NCBI RefSeq assembly: GCF_001509555.1
Contig: NZ_LMAS01000009.1
Span: 26,443 to 90,442 of the forward strand
From: Bacillus sp. FJAT-29937
GTDB taxonomy: Bacteria; Bacillota; Bacilli; Bacillales; Cytobacillaceae
Length of the DNA stretch: 64,000 nt
Direction: 5' to 3'
Both the position numbers and the translations under genes were made by a program. Position 1 is the first letter of the stretch, and the number at the start of each line of letters is the position of its first letter. Positions 9,798 to 17,916 of the stretch are shown here, piece by piece. A model generated the notes under the pieces. That model was not told where the DNA came from, ran no database searches, and saw nothing but the letters and a program-made list of their open reading frames with translations.

Positions 9798-10547
9798 ATG
9801 GGAAGTATAGCGGTTATTTCAGATATTCACGGCAATATAACTGCACTTGAGGCAGTCATGGATCATATAAAATCCAGAGGGATCCAAACGATATTCTGTT
9901 TAGGCGATCTCATTGGAAAAGGACCAAACTCACAAAAATCGGTTGAACGAATTAGAGAAAGCTGTGAGGTCGTTGTGCTTGGGAATTGGGATGACTTTAT
10001 CCAGAGGCCGGTTGAAATAGAAGAGGTGAAATGGCATCAGGACCAGTTAGATAAGGATTCTATGAACTATCTTCGTTCCTTGCCGTTCCATCATGATTTT
10101 TATATGAGCGGCAAATACGTCAGGCTTTTTCATGCTTCCGCGAAAAGTGTGTACCATCGGGTTGTTCCGATGAGAGATTCGTATGAAGAAAAGCTTGAGA
10201 TGTTTGAGAATACGGAGAACATCAATCATAATGGGAAATACCCAGATGTCGTTGGCTATGGGGATATTCATGCTGCCCTTATCGAGCCTGTGAAACCTCA
10301 AAAGACACTATTTAATGCTGGAAGTGTTGGGAATTCACTTGATATACCCCAAGCTACTTATACGATTCTTCACGGAGACTATTTATCGGACAAGCCTGCT
10401 CCTTTTTCAATTGAGATTGTTAGAATTCCATATGATGTTGAAAAAGAACTGTCCATAGCAAAGGAAATGGGTTTGCCAAATTTAGAGGCATATGCACTTG
10501 AACTGCGTGAAGCAAAATACAGAGGGGCACCTAAATCGAGGGCATAA
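9798..10547 (+). CDS. metallophosphoesterase (YfcE/MJ0936-like)
   Basis: 249-aa calcineurin-like phosphoesterase. The metal-ligand motifs are visible in order: SDIHGN (residues 8-13), CLGDLIGKGP, LGNWD, then the His pair region GYGDIHAAL and FNAGSVGNS. The substrate is unknown; relatives hydrolyse phosphodiesters or act as broad phosphatases. The start is ATG at 9798 because GGGAGGG sits 7 bases upstream; the longer frame lacks a site. It converges with plsY over a shared terminator. Confidence 0.88.
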   Translation: MGSIAVISDIHGNITALEAVMDHIKSRGIQTIFCLGDLIGKGPNSQKSVERIRESCEVVVLGNWDDFIQRPVEIEEVKWHQDQLDKDSMNYLRSLPFHHDFYMSGKYVRLFHASAKSVYHRVVPMRDSYEEKLEMFENTENINHNGKYPDVVGYGDIHAALIEPVKPQKTLFNAGSVGNSLDIPQATYTILHGDYLSDKPAPFSIEIVRIPYDVEKELSIAKEMGLPNLEAYALELREAKYRGAPKSRA

Positions 10548-10567
10548 CGATTGTTTTTAACAAAGAA

Positions 10568-10598
10568 AGCCGAATATAGGGTAATCCAATATTCGGCT
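10568..10598. terminator. bidirectional hairpin terminator
   Basis: AGCCGAATAT pairs perfectly with ATATTCGGCT. It is T-rich downstream on the minus strand (after plsY) and follows the phosphoesterase stop on the plus strand. Confidence 0.8.
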
Positions 10599-10613
10599 AG
10601 CAATGGAGTATTT

Positions 10614-11243
10614 TTATGCACGATTTGCATTGTTCTTTGGCGGAATGCGATCATTCTTTAAATTTTTATCGTTAATTTTTGGCTCACGCCGATGATAATG
10701 ATTATGAATATTAGAGCGGTGAAGAAAAATCAATAATAATAGAAAAATAGAAAAAATAAGTTCATGCTCTCGGCCAGGTATGAAGAAAGAATAGACGAGC
10801 AAAGTCAGTCCGACTGCTAGTGATCCGTAATATACATATTTTGATATAAAGATAATAAAGAAAAAAGCAAAATAAGCAGCCAAAAACATCCATATATTCG
10901 CTACAAGAAGGACCCCAGCGGTTGTGGCAATCGCCTTTCCCCCTCTAAATCCCGCAAAAATTGGAAAGCAATGTCCAATAACAGCAGAGAGCCCAATTAG
11001 TAAGGAATCCGCTTCTACCCCAGCTAAAGCAGGAAGGAAAGCGGCAAGAGCCCCTTTTCCAACATCGATAAGCAAGACGATGATGGCGGCTTTTTTTCCA
11101 AGAACCCGTAATGTATTAGTGGCACCTGGATTATTGCTGCCGTGTTCGCGTATATCAATATTAAAAGCTAGCTTTCCAACAATAAGCGCAGTCGGAATGG
11201 ACCCGATAAGATAGGCAGCTGCAAACAATAATATTGTCATCAT
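10614..11243 (-). CDS. plsY: glycerol-3-phosphate acyltransferase PlsY
   Basis: 209-aa membrane acyltransferase that transfers acyl groups from acyl-phosphate to glycerol-3-phosphate, the first step of phospholipid synthesis. The three conserved loops are present: GSNNPGATNTLRVLGK near residue 36, GHCFPIFAGFRGGKAIATTAG near 90, and the third loop after the fourth helix. Five hydrophobic segments are predicted by eye. The C-terminus carries an unusual basic/His-rich tail of about 35 residues (HNHYHRREPKINDKN and onward). Confidence 0.95.
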   Translation of the reverse strand: MMTILLFAAAYLIGSIPTALIVGKLAFNIDIREHGSNNPGATNTLRVLGKKAAIIVLLIDVGKGALAAFLPALAGVEADSLLIGLSAVIGHCFPIFAGFRGGKAIATTAGVLLVANIWMFLAAYFAFFFIIFISKYVYYGSLAVGLTLLVYSFFIPGREHELIFSIFLLLLIFLHRSNIHNHYHRREPKINDKNLKNDRIPPKNNANRA

Positions 11244-11306
11244 ATCATCCTTTTAGGAAAATAGTGGGTGTGATTTCCAAGCATTTGGTAAAGTAATTAT
11301 TTTTAT

Positions 11307-11462
11307 CGCAGATTAACGGGCTGTAAGACCCCCACTTCAAGAAGTTGAGTAAAACAAAAAAATTCAAAGTGGGGGATCAACAGCCCGTAAAGGCCCGATT
11401 GGTTCAACTAACAATCAGTGGGGGATGAAGGAAAACCCCCACTGATTGAAGTTTCACTTTAT
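11307..11462 (+). mobile_element. transposase-less palindromic element, copy 1 (IS200/IS605-type ends)
   Basis: A 156-bp element. The left part folds as CGGGCTGT ... GACCCCCACTT / AAGTGGGGGATC ... ACAGCCCG; the right part folds as CAATCAGTGGGGG / CCCCCACTGATTG and ends GTTTCACTTTAT. The sequence just before the element is TTTAT, and a second copy at 14.29 kb has the same TTTAT on its left and the same right end. A pentanucleotide target on the left and no target duplication is the IS200/IS605 pattern; no tnpA or tnpB is inside. The spacer 11244-11620 otherwise holds only the promoter region of the next small gene. Confidence 0.65.
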
Positions 11463-11623
11463 CTTACCATGGATTCATTTCTGTTTGTGCGAAAATTTCT
11501 GAGATAGGCAAAGAAGATGTGATGTAAATCACTTATTTCACATGCTAAGAAATGATATCTTTAATATATAGGGATTTTCACTATTTTTATGTGGGAAATA
11601 TAGTTTAAGGGGGCAGGAGTTTG

Positions 11624-11815
11624 ATGACAGGAGTCATATTTTTTGTGATCGTTACCACCATTATCGCAATTATTACTACTATTATCTTTATTACTAAAGG
11701 CGATCCTAATTACAGAAACTCAACAAAACGGAATACAATGAATCTGAGCATTATTTACGTGATAGCGACGATTCTTTCATTAATTGCATTAGCTATTTAT
11801 ATTTGGCTATTTTAA
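11624..11815 (+). CDS. small membrane protein, two helices
   Basis: 63-aa protein, not recognised. There are two hydrophobic segments (about residues 3-25 and 42-62) separated by a charged loop KGDPNYRNSTKRNTMN. AAGGGGG lies 10 bases upstream of ATG 11624; a TTG directly before it (11621) is an equally possible start. A good terminator follows. Confidence 0.65.
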   Translation: MTGVIFFVIVTTIIAIITTIIFITKGDPNYRNSTKRNTMNLSIIYVIATILSLIALAIYIWLF

Positions 11816-11831
11816 TAAAATACATTTTTCG

Positions 11832-11866
11832 AAAACGCTTGGGAAAGCCATTTTCTAAGCGTTTTT
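11832..11866 (+). terminator. terminator after small membrane gene
   Basis: AAAACGCTT pairs with AAGCGTTTT, with TTTTC following, 15 bases after the stop. Confidence 0.82.
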
Positions 11867-11971
11867 CTATGCTATTATATTTTTTTAAAAAAAATTACCC
11901 TTTTGGTGTAGGGATAGAGCACCTGGCTTTCGTCTATTAAGGTGGAAGCTGTCAGAAAGGGGGAGAGAGCG

Positions 11972-12517
11972 ATTAGCGACCAAGTTCTTATCCAAAAAGT
12001 AAAAAGCGGCAATAGCCATGCATTTCGGCTTTTGGTTGAAAAGTACCGCAATGATTTGTTCCGGACCATCTACGCGGTATTAAGAAATCAAAAAGAAGCG
12101 GAAGATGCCACACAAGAAGTTTTTATTAAAATTTATACCTCTCTCTCCCAATATGGAGATCAAGGATTTAAAACGTGGATCACGAGAATTGCTGTCAATC
12201 ATGCAATTGATGTAAAGAGGAAGCAGAATCGGAGCCAAGAAGATATAATAGACTTGGCGGAAAATGATATGTTGGGAACCCAATGGGAAAGTGTAGAGTA
12301 CGAGATTATACATAGAGAAAAAGTTTCCCGTGTCCGTGAAAAGCTCCATGAGCTGCCTGAAAACTATCGAAACGTCATTTACGATTTTTACATAGCTGAT
12401 AAGACGTATCAGCAAATGGCTGCGGAACAAAATGTTCAAGTGAAGACCATTGAGATGAAGCTTTACCGTGCCCGCAATTGGATGAAGAAGCATTGGAAGG
12501 AGGACGATTTTTCATGA
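11972..12517 (+). CDS. ECF-type RNA polymerase sigma factor
   Basis: About 181-aa sigma-70 family protein with region 2 (HAFRLLVEKYRNDLFRTIYAVL, DATQEVFIKIYTSL, FKTWITRIAVNHAIDVKR) and region 4 (LPENYRNVIYDFYIADKTYQQMA, then VKTIEMKLYRARNWMKK). AAAGGGGGA ends 7 bases before an in-frame ATT at 11972, giving MSDQVLIQKVKSGN, a typical family N-terminus. The only upstream standard start is GTG 11942, which has no ribosome binding site. A CGTC-type -10 (CGTCTA, 11931) just upstream hints at autoregulation, but no clear TGAAAC -35 is seen. It overlaps the anti-sigma gene by ATGA. Confidence 0.88.
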   Translation: MSDQVLIQKVKSGNSHAFRLLVEKYRNDLFRTIYAVLRNQKEAEDATQEVFIKIYTSLSQYGDQGFKTWITRIAVNHAIDVKRKQNRSQEDIIDLAENDMLGTQWESVEYEIIHREKVSRVREKLHELPENYRNVIYDFYIADKTYQQMAAEQNVQVKTIEMKLYRARNWMKKHWKEDDFS

Positions 12518-12987
12518 GGCATTATTCAATAGAAGAGTGGATGAATTACGTGAAAAATGAATTCGATCAGGACGTCCGCGAGGAGTATGAAAACCATCTA
12601 TATACTTGTGACCAATGCTTGGATGTATATCTAGAGGCGGTGACGGCGGCGGAAAGCGAATTGCCGGAGATGATGAATGATATTGACTTTACAAATTCAA
12701 TCATGGCGCAGATCGCTGAGAGTCATCCTCCTTCAGTAAAGGCCGTTAAGAAGAGGAAGGAAAGCCGGCCTTTTTACCAAACAGCGATATTTCATTACAC
12801 AGTCGCAGCAGGCATGACCATTTTACTTATGACAACTGGCGTTTTCCAGTCGATTACACAATATACCGTAAGTGTTCAAACACCAAGCTTCCAGGAAAAA
12901 AGAACTTCGGTAACAGAAGGAATTGTAGACAAAACCTTCGCCTGGATGGATTCGTTGGATAAAGATAGCAAGGAGGCTAAAAAATAA
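12514..12987 (+). CDS. anti-sigma factor with zinc-finger (ZAS) motif
   Basis: 157-aa single-pass membrane protein. The N-terminus carries HLYTCDQC, the His-x3-Cys-x2-Cys motif of zinc-containing anti-sigma factors. A hydrophobic segment (YTVAAGMTILLMTTGVF, near residue 100) puts the C-terminal 45 residues outside. The start is ATG at 12514 with AAGGAGGAC upstream, overlapping the sigma stop by 4 bases (translational coupling). It presumably holds the preceding sigma factor inactive at the membrane; this is inferred from motif and position. Confidence 0.85.
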   Translation: MRHYSIEEWMNYVKNEFDQDVREEYENHLYTCDQCLDVYLEAVTAAESELPEMMNDIDFTNSIMAQIAESHPPSVKAVKKRKESRPFYQTAIFHYTVAAGMTILLMTTGVFQSITQYTVSVQTPSFQEKRTSVTEGIVDKTFAWMDSLDKDSKEAKK

Positions 12988-14066
12988 TGAAAAATCCAAT
13001 TATCGCGTTTTTATTAGGATTTTTGCCTGGAGTTGGTTTGTTATATTTAGGGAGATTATTATGGGGCTTAATTTATATGTTAGGGGAAATATTCCTCATT
13101 GCGATTACGTTTATACTTGTTGCAAATGGTGATGGGGATGCTGCTTTTATGATTGTTATCATTGGAGTGATTTTTTATCTTGTCAATCTAGTTGATACAG
13201 GGATTTCGGCATCAAGAATGCTGCATAGCAAGGAAGTCAAGCCTGTCGAATCTGGTTCGGCTTCAAGTGAAATGGAGTATGAACGGTTCCGAACGATTCT
13301 ATTATCCTTTATTCCCGGTGTAGGGCATTTTCAACTTGGTTTAATGAACCGCGGGATTACCTTATTAATTGCCTTTATAGGCTTAGCGATTATGGTGTTT
13401 TTTGTATCGATCTTGACCAATAGAAGTGAATTCCTAATTTTTTGGGCGATCCTGCCTGTCATTTGGGTGTACGGATTTTTCGATGCCATTCAGCAATTAA
13501 ATAAGAAACAGCGCGGGGAACAGCTAGTAGACCGTACCATCTTAGAAGACTTCGAATCCCGAAGAGAGGATGGGAAGAAAAGTAAAGCTATCGCTACTTT
13601 ATTTTCCGTCTTCCCAGGAGCTGGCCATCTATATCTAGGATTACAGCGCCGCGGAATTCAATTAATGGCAGCGTTTCTGTTCTCCATATATATTTTAGAC
13701 GTATTAAGATTAGGTATTTTCTTGTTCTTAATTCCAATTATCTGGTTTTACAGCTTCTTCGATGGCTTACAAAAAGCTTCTAAATACGAAGATGAACCGC
13801 TAGAGGACACGCCTATCATTGCCTACTTATTTAACCATCAGAAATGGATCGGCATTGGCCTTGTGCTCCTTGGCCTGTATTATTTAACAACAAATATTCT
13901 TCTGCCTATTCTGTCACCGATGCTAATGGATTTAATTGACTTTGATATTCGCTATTGGTTCGAGCGCTATTTCCAAACAGCTGTTGTCTGTATCCTGTTC
14001 ATTGGAGGGGGCTTGAAGCTGCTCACGGGGAAAAGGGAGAAGAAAATAGGGATATCGGAGGAATAG
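12987..14066 (+). CDS. polytopic membrane protein with three TM2-like repeats
   Basis: 359-aa protein, third gene of the sigma operon (TAATG overlap with the anti-sigma stop). Three internal repeats begin with a proline-glycine hairpin: FLPGVGLLYLGRLLWG (about 13), FIPGVGHFQLGLMNRG (about 110) and FPGAGHLYLGLQRRG (about 209). Each is followed by two hydrophobic helices, as in TM2/DUF-type membrane domains. The C-terminus adds two more helices. The function is not known; co-location suggests a target or sensor partner of the sigma/anti-sigma pair. Confidence 0.75.
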   Translation: MKNPIIAFLLGFLPGVGLLYLGRLLWGLIYMLGEIFLIAITFILVANGDGDAAFMIVIIGVIFYLVNLVDTGISASRMLHSKEVKPVESGSASSEMEYERFRTILLSFIPGVGHFQLGLMNRGITLLIAFIGLAIMVFFVSILTNRSEFLIFWAILPVIWVYGFFDAIQQLNKKQRGEQLVDRTILEDFESRREDGKKSKAIATLFSVFPGAGHLYLGLQRRGIQLMAAFLFSIYILDVLRLGIFLFLIPIIWFYSFFDGLQKASKYEDEPLEDTPIIAYLFNHQKWIGIGLVLLGLYYLTTNILLPILSPMLMDLIDFDIRYWFERYFQTAVVCILFIGGGLKLLTGKREKKIGISEE

Positions 14067-14076
14067 GATCTCATTT

Positions 14077-14168
14077 GTGCCTGTTGTCGTGGGAAAAAGC
14101 GGCGGAAGGGCATCAAAGAGAGTGATAGGTGCCCGTTGGCGTGGAAAAATACAATGGTAGGGAATCAA
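14077..14168. repeat. 52-bp repeat, two copies
   Basis: GTGCCTGTTG at 14077 and GTGCCCGTTG at 14129 are 52 bp apart, and the following 30 bases align without gaps (GTGG/GTGGG, AAAAA, AGGG-ATCAA). It sits directly after the membrane-protein gene. The sequence is unrelated to the other 52-bp arrays. Confidence 0.6.
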
Positions 14169-14289
14169 CCTAGCCGTTATGCGAATGCACGGTACCCGGT
14201 TAATCTGGGTATCCTTTTCTAATGTTCAGCATCTATTAGTAGTATAGATCCGGATAAATAAGCTTGTATTTTGGGAATAATGGATTTAT

Positions 14290-14562
14290 CGCAGATTAAC
14301 GGGCTGTAAGACCCCCACTACAAGGAGTTGGGCTAAAACAAAATTTCTAAGTGGGGGATCAACAGCCCGTAAAGGCCCGATTTTAGGAACACAGACTAAG
14401 AACGCCACGTCCTGTGGCAACGTCTGTGTGACCCACATCCTGTGGGCCGCAACTAACAATCAGTGGGAGATGAGACAGACTATGAACGTGATGTCCTGAT
14501 GCGATGTGTGCACTAGCACGTCCTGAGCGATGCCCCCCCCACTGATTGAAGTTTCACTTTAT
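14290..14562 (+). mobile_element. transposase-less palindromic element, copy 2, with two internal insertions
   Basis: Same left half (CGGGCTGTAAGACCCCCACT ... ACAGCCCG) and same right end (ACTGATTGAAGTTTCACTTTAT) as the 11.3-kb copy, again preceded by TTTAT. It is longer (273 bp) because two segments are inserted: one after GGCCCGATT rich in ACGTCCTGTGG/CCCACATCCTGTGGG palindromes, and one in the loop of the right hairpin with GATGTCCTG/CACGTCCTG motifs. No coding potential. The rest of 14067-14682 shows no gene. Confidence 0.62.
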
Positions 14563-14682
14563 GTGTTTTGTGCAATCTTTAGATAAGGTAAAAAATTGAT
14601 ATGTTGGTGCCTTTTAGATATGATGTTAACTGAATGAGAAAACGGATAATGTAACTTAAAGTTTATTAATAGGATGATGGGT

Positions 14683-15615
14683 ATGAAAAGAGCGAGAATT
14701 ATTTATAATCCAACTTCCGGTCGGGAAATTTTCAAGAAACATTTGGCGGAAGTACTACAAAAGCTTGAAATAGCAGGTTATGAGACATCTTGCCATGCAA
14801 CAACAGGACCAGGAGATGCAACAAAGGCTGCACGAATGGCTATTGAGCGTAAATTTGATCTTGTCGTTGCTGCAGGGGGAGACGGCACGATCAATGAGGT
14901 TGTGAACGGACTAGCAGAACAACCTTACCGGCCGAAGCTCGGAATCATTCCGGTGGGTACGACGAATGATTTTGCACGGGCTCTTCATATTCCGAGGGAT
15001 ATTGAAGCGGCAGCGGATATCATCGTTAAAGGTGATAGGATCCCTGTCGACATTGGACGGATCAATGATAAGTATTTTATTAATATTGCCGGCGGGGGCA
15101 GGCTGACAGAGCTTACCTATGAAGTTCCTAGCAAGCTGAAAACGATGATTGGACAGCTCGCCTATTATTTAAAAGGGATTGAAATGCTCCCATCCATTCG
15201 ATCAACGGAAGTGAGCATCGAGTATGACGGAAAGCTTTTTGAAGGAGAGGCGATGCTCTTCCTTGTTGGGTTAACCAATTCAGTCGGAGGATTTGAAAAG
15301 CTTGCTCCAGATTCATCGATTAATGACGGCTTGTTTTCCTTATTAATTTTGAAAAAGACAAATCTGGCTGATTTTATCCGAATTGCTACACTGGCAGTCC
15401 GCGGTGAGCATATCAATGACCCTCAAGTCATTTATACACAGGCCAACCGGATAAAAGTGCAGTCTAGCGAAAAACTCCAGCTAAACCTTGATGGCGAATT
15501 CGGCGGATTGCTGCCAGCTGAATTTGTGAATCTCTATCGTCATTTAGAAGTCTTTGTCCCGATTGATCAAATCCGTGACGAGGACCGCCCTAGGGATTGG
15601 GCAAGTTCCATATAA
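14683..15615 (+). CDS. dgkB: diacylglycerol kinase
   Basis: 310-aa soluble lipid kinase that recycles diacylglycerol from lipoteichoic acid synthesis to phosphatidic acid. The DAGK catalytic domain shows the nucleotide loop AAGGDGTINEVVNGL and GIIPVGTTNDFARAL; the second domain has INIAGGGRLTEL and LNLDGEFGG with the Asp/Glu of the metal site. The start is ATG at 14683, since AGGATGATGGG lies 6-8 bases before it; two ATGs 6-9 bases upstream are alternatives. The neighbour of rlmCD in Bacillus subtilis (yerQ-yefA), conserved here apart from one inserted lipoprotein gene. Confidence 0.95.
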   Translation: MKRARIIYNPTSGREIFKKHLAEVLQKLEIAGYETSCHATTGPGDATKAARMAIERKFDLVVAAGGDGTINEVVNGLAEQPYRPKLGIIPVGTTNDFARALHIPRDIEAAADIIVKGDRIPVDIGRINDKYFINIAGGGRLTELTYEVPSKLKTMIGQLAYYLKGIEMLPSIRSTEVSIEYDGKLFEGEAMLFLVGLTNSVGGFEKLAPDSSINDGLFSLLILKKTNLADFIRIATLAVRGEHINDPQVIYTQANRIKVQSSEKLQLNLDGEFGGLLPAEFVNLYRHLEVFVPIDQIRDEDRPRDWASSI

Positions 15616-15621
15616 GAAGGA

Positions 15622-15656
15622 GAGGCTCGTTCCGATTGGGGCGGGCTTTGTTATTT
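15622..15656 (+). terminator. terminator after dgkB
   Basis: GCTCGTTCC pairs with GGGGCGGGC (with G-T pairs) around GATT, followed by TTTGTTATTT. Confidence 0.7.
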
Positions 15657-15759
15657 GGGAGAAATCATTAAAAGAAGGAAATTAGAATTTATATGCTTAT
15701 TAGATTAAACTGACGAAACTGATTAGAATAATAATTTTTGCAATATGGGGGGATGAAGC

Positions 15760-16275
15760 TTGAGTAATATAAAATCAAGCATTTTACTTTTATTATTCGG
15801 AGTAATATTTTTAACAGGCTGTAACGGAAATGAAGTAAATTTAAAAGATGGAGATACATATTTAACTGAAGAAATGGATGAGGTAATTTCCGATTACATT
15901 ATTCAAAAATATTCTTCTATAAATTCTAATATAGAAAAGCATTTCGAAGTCCATAGGATTTATGGCACAAGCGAATCAAACGGGGTTCTAAGTGTCTATA
16001 TGTGGTCTTATTATGGTGGTTTTAACAAATCTACTGGGTTGGAAAGTCGGGCTGGACATTCATTACCCGCCGTCATTCAGTTACGTGAAAAAGACAATAA
16101 GTATTCTGTCGTCAAATATATTGAACCACAAGACGGTAATTTGTATCAGTCCTCTTTAAAAAAAATGTTTCCCGAAAAGTATTTGAGGATCATTCATGAA
16201 GATAGTGGAAGTAGAGAGGATTTACAAAGTAAAATGGATGAAAAAGTAAAACAATGGTTAGAGATGTGTGAGTGA
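15760..16275 (+). CDS. putative lipoprotein
   Basis: 171-aa secreted lipoprotein, family not recognised. A hydrophobic signal peptide ends in the lipobox LTGC (Cys 21), followed by the hydrophilic NGNEVNLKDGDTY. The mature part has a mixed alpha/beta look (YMWSYYGGFNKSTG, PAVIQLREKDNKYSVVKYIEPQDG). The start is TTG at 15760 with GGGGGGATG 5 bases upstream. It separates dgkB and rlmCD and has lower GC than both, suggesting later insertion. Confidence 0.8.
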   Translation: MSNIKSSILLLLFGVIFLTGCNGNEVNLKDGDTYLTEEMDEVISDYIIQKYSSINSNIEKHFEVHRIYGTSESNGVLSVYMWSYYGGFNKSTGLESRAGHSLPAVIQLREKDNKYSVVKYIEPQDGNLYQSSLKKMFPEKYLRIIHEDSGSREDLQSKMDEKVKQWLEMCE

Positions 16276-16329
16276 TTGTGAATTAAGTTTGATTCCCTGT
16301 TTTTTACATTTTACTCCCCATCAACCGAA

Positions 16330-16366
16330 CCCGTCATCTAATTGGGGCGGGCTTTTTCTGTGAGAA
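16330..16366 (+). terminator. terminator after lipoprotein gene
   Basis: CCCGTC pairs with GGCGGG, followed by CTTTTTC. Its right half (GGGGCGGGCTTT) copies that of the terminator after dgkB. Confidence 0.65.
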
Positions 16367-16376
16367 TTTCTTAATT

Positions 16377-16460
16377 GGCTGATAAGTGATGGGATTTGGC
16401 TGACAAACCACTAGAATTGGCTGACAAACACTCCAATTTGGCTGACAAAATTCATTTAGA
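16377..16460. repeat. 21-bp tandem repeat (GGCTGACAAA), four copies
   Basis: GGCTGA begins at 16377, 16398, 16419 and 16440, exactly 21 bp apart, with variable bases between. The same repeat in the opposite orientation occurs at 29.6 kb. It could encode a heptad (LADKxxN) and is in frame with rlmCD, but it lacks a ribosome binding site there and lies upstream of a better start, so it is read as intergenic. Confidence 0.75.
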
Positions 16461-16545
16461 TGGCTCCAATCCACTCATATTTAGTATTCCCCCCCATAAT
16501 ATGATACAATTTCCCTTATTAATGCTGAAAAAAAGGACGAAACGA

Positions 16546-17916
16546 ATGAGCAGAACATTACCAGTACAAAAAAACGATTATATAGATGTGATTTTTGAAG
16601 ATTTAACTCATGATGGGGCTGGGGTAGCTAAGGTTGATGGCTATCCATTATTTATTCCGAACGGGCTTCCAGGGGAGAAGGCAAAAGTTAAAGTGATTAA
16701 GGTGAATAAAGGCTATGGATTCGGCCGGATTGTTGAACTGCATGAAAAAAGCCCATATCGGGTTGAGGCGGCATGTCCGATTTACAAGGAATGCGGAGGA
16801 TGCCAGCTTCAGCACTTAAGTTATGAAGGTCAGCTGAAGGCAAAGGAAAAGCAAGTGAGGGATGTGCTGGAGCGGATTGGAAAGCTGGAAAATGTTAAGG
16901 TCCATCCTGTCTTAGGAATGAAAGAGCCTTGGCGCTACCGCAATAAGGCCCAGGTCCCGGTTGGCGAGCAAGAGGGAGGCCTCATCGGCGGTTTCTATCA
17001 GCAGCGCACCCATCAAATCATTAATATGAGAGAATGCATCATTCAGCAGGAAAAAAATGATGAAGTTGTTCAAACTGTGATCGACATCTGCAGTCGTTAT
17101 GGCGTTCGTGCATATGATGAAGGCCAACATAAAGGCGATCTGCGCCATATTATGGCCAGACACGGACTCGTAACTGGGGAAGTTATGGTTGTGCTCATTA
17201 CGAGAACGAATGACCTTCCGAATAAAAACAAAATTGTGGAAGAAATCACCTCACGAATAAAAGGCATTAAATCCATTGTTCACAACGTCAATTCAAAGAA
17301 AACAAATGTCATCTTTGGTGACCAGACAAGGATTCTGTGGGGTGAAGAAGTCATCTATGATTTCATCGGAGATATAAAATTTGCGATTTCCGCGCGGTCC
17401 TTTTATCAAGTCAATCCAGAGCAGACTAAGGTTCTTTATGATAAAGCGTTAGAATACGCAGATTTAAGCGGTGAAGAAAATGTGATTGACGCCTATTGTG
17501 GAATCGGAACCATTTCCTTATTCCTTGCTCAAAAGGCGAAAAAGGTTTTTGGGGTAGAAATTGTGCCAGAAGCAATTGAAGATGCGAGGCGGAATGCAGA
17601 ACTCAATGGAATTACAAATGCAGAATTTGCCGTTGGGGAAGCAGAAGTAGTCATACCTAAATGGTATGAGCAGGGCAATTCTGCAGATGTGTTAGTCGTT
17701 GACCCTCCACGGAAAGGATGCGACGTTGCTTTACTGAACACAATTATTGAAATGAAGCCAAAGAAAGTCGTTTATGTCAGCTGTAATCCAGGGACATTGG
17801 CGAGAGACTTGCGGATACTGGAAGATGGCGGGTATAAGACGATAGAAGTGCAACCTGTGGATATGTTTCCGCAGACGATGCATTGTGAGGCGGTTGCTTT
17901 ACTAAAATTAAACTAA
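16546..17916 (+). CDS. rlmCD: 23S rRNA (uracil-C5)-methyltransferase RlmCD
   Basis: 456-aa TrmA/RumA-family enzyme; in Bacillus subtilis the orthologue (YefA) methylates both U747 and U1939 of 23S rRNA. Order: N-terminal TRAM domain (residues 1-60), the [4Fe-4S] site [10 protein letters not shown] with a further Cys in RECIIQ, then the SAM domain with [23 protein letters not shown] and the catalytic SCNPGT motif. The start is ATG at 16546 with AAAAGGACG upstream; the frame is open for 150 bases upstream through the 21-bp repeat but has no binding site. Confidence 0.95.
   Translation: MSRTLPVQKNDYIDVIFEDLTHDGAGVAKVDGYPLFIPNGLPGEKAKVKVIKVNKGYGFGRIVELHEKSPYRVEAACPIYKECGGCQLQHLSYEGQLKAKEKQVRDVLERIGKLENVKVHPVLGMKEPWRYRNKAQVPVGEQEGGLIGGFYQQRTHQIINMRECIIQQEKNDEVVQTVIDICSRYGVRAYDEGQHKGDLRHIMARHGLVTGEVMVVLITRTNDLPNKNKIVEEITSRIKGIKSIVHNVNSKKTNVIFGDQTRILWGEEVIYDFIGDIKFAISARSFYQVNPEQTKVLYDKALEYADLSGEENVIDAYCGIGTISLFLAQKAKKVFGVEIVPEAIEDARRNAELNGITNAEFAVGEAEVVIPKWYEQGNSADVLVVDPPRKGCDVALLNTIIEMKPKKVVYVSCNPGTLARDLRILEDGGYKTIEVQPVDMFPQTMHCEAVALLKLN

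Noticed and set aside
16396..16545. N-terminal extension of rlmCD through the 21-bp repeats
   Set aside because: A clear binding site marks ATG 16546, and the TRAM domain begins there.
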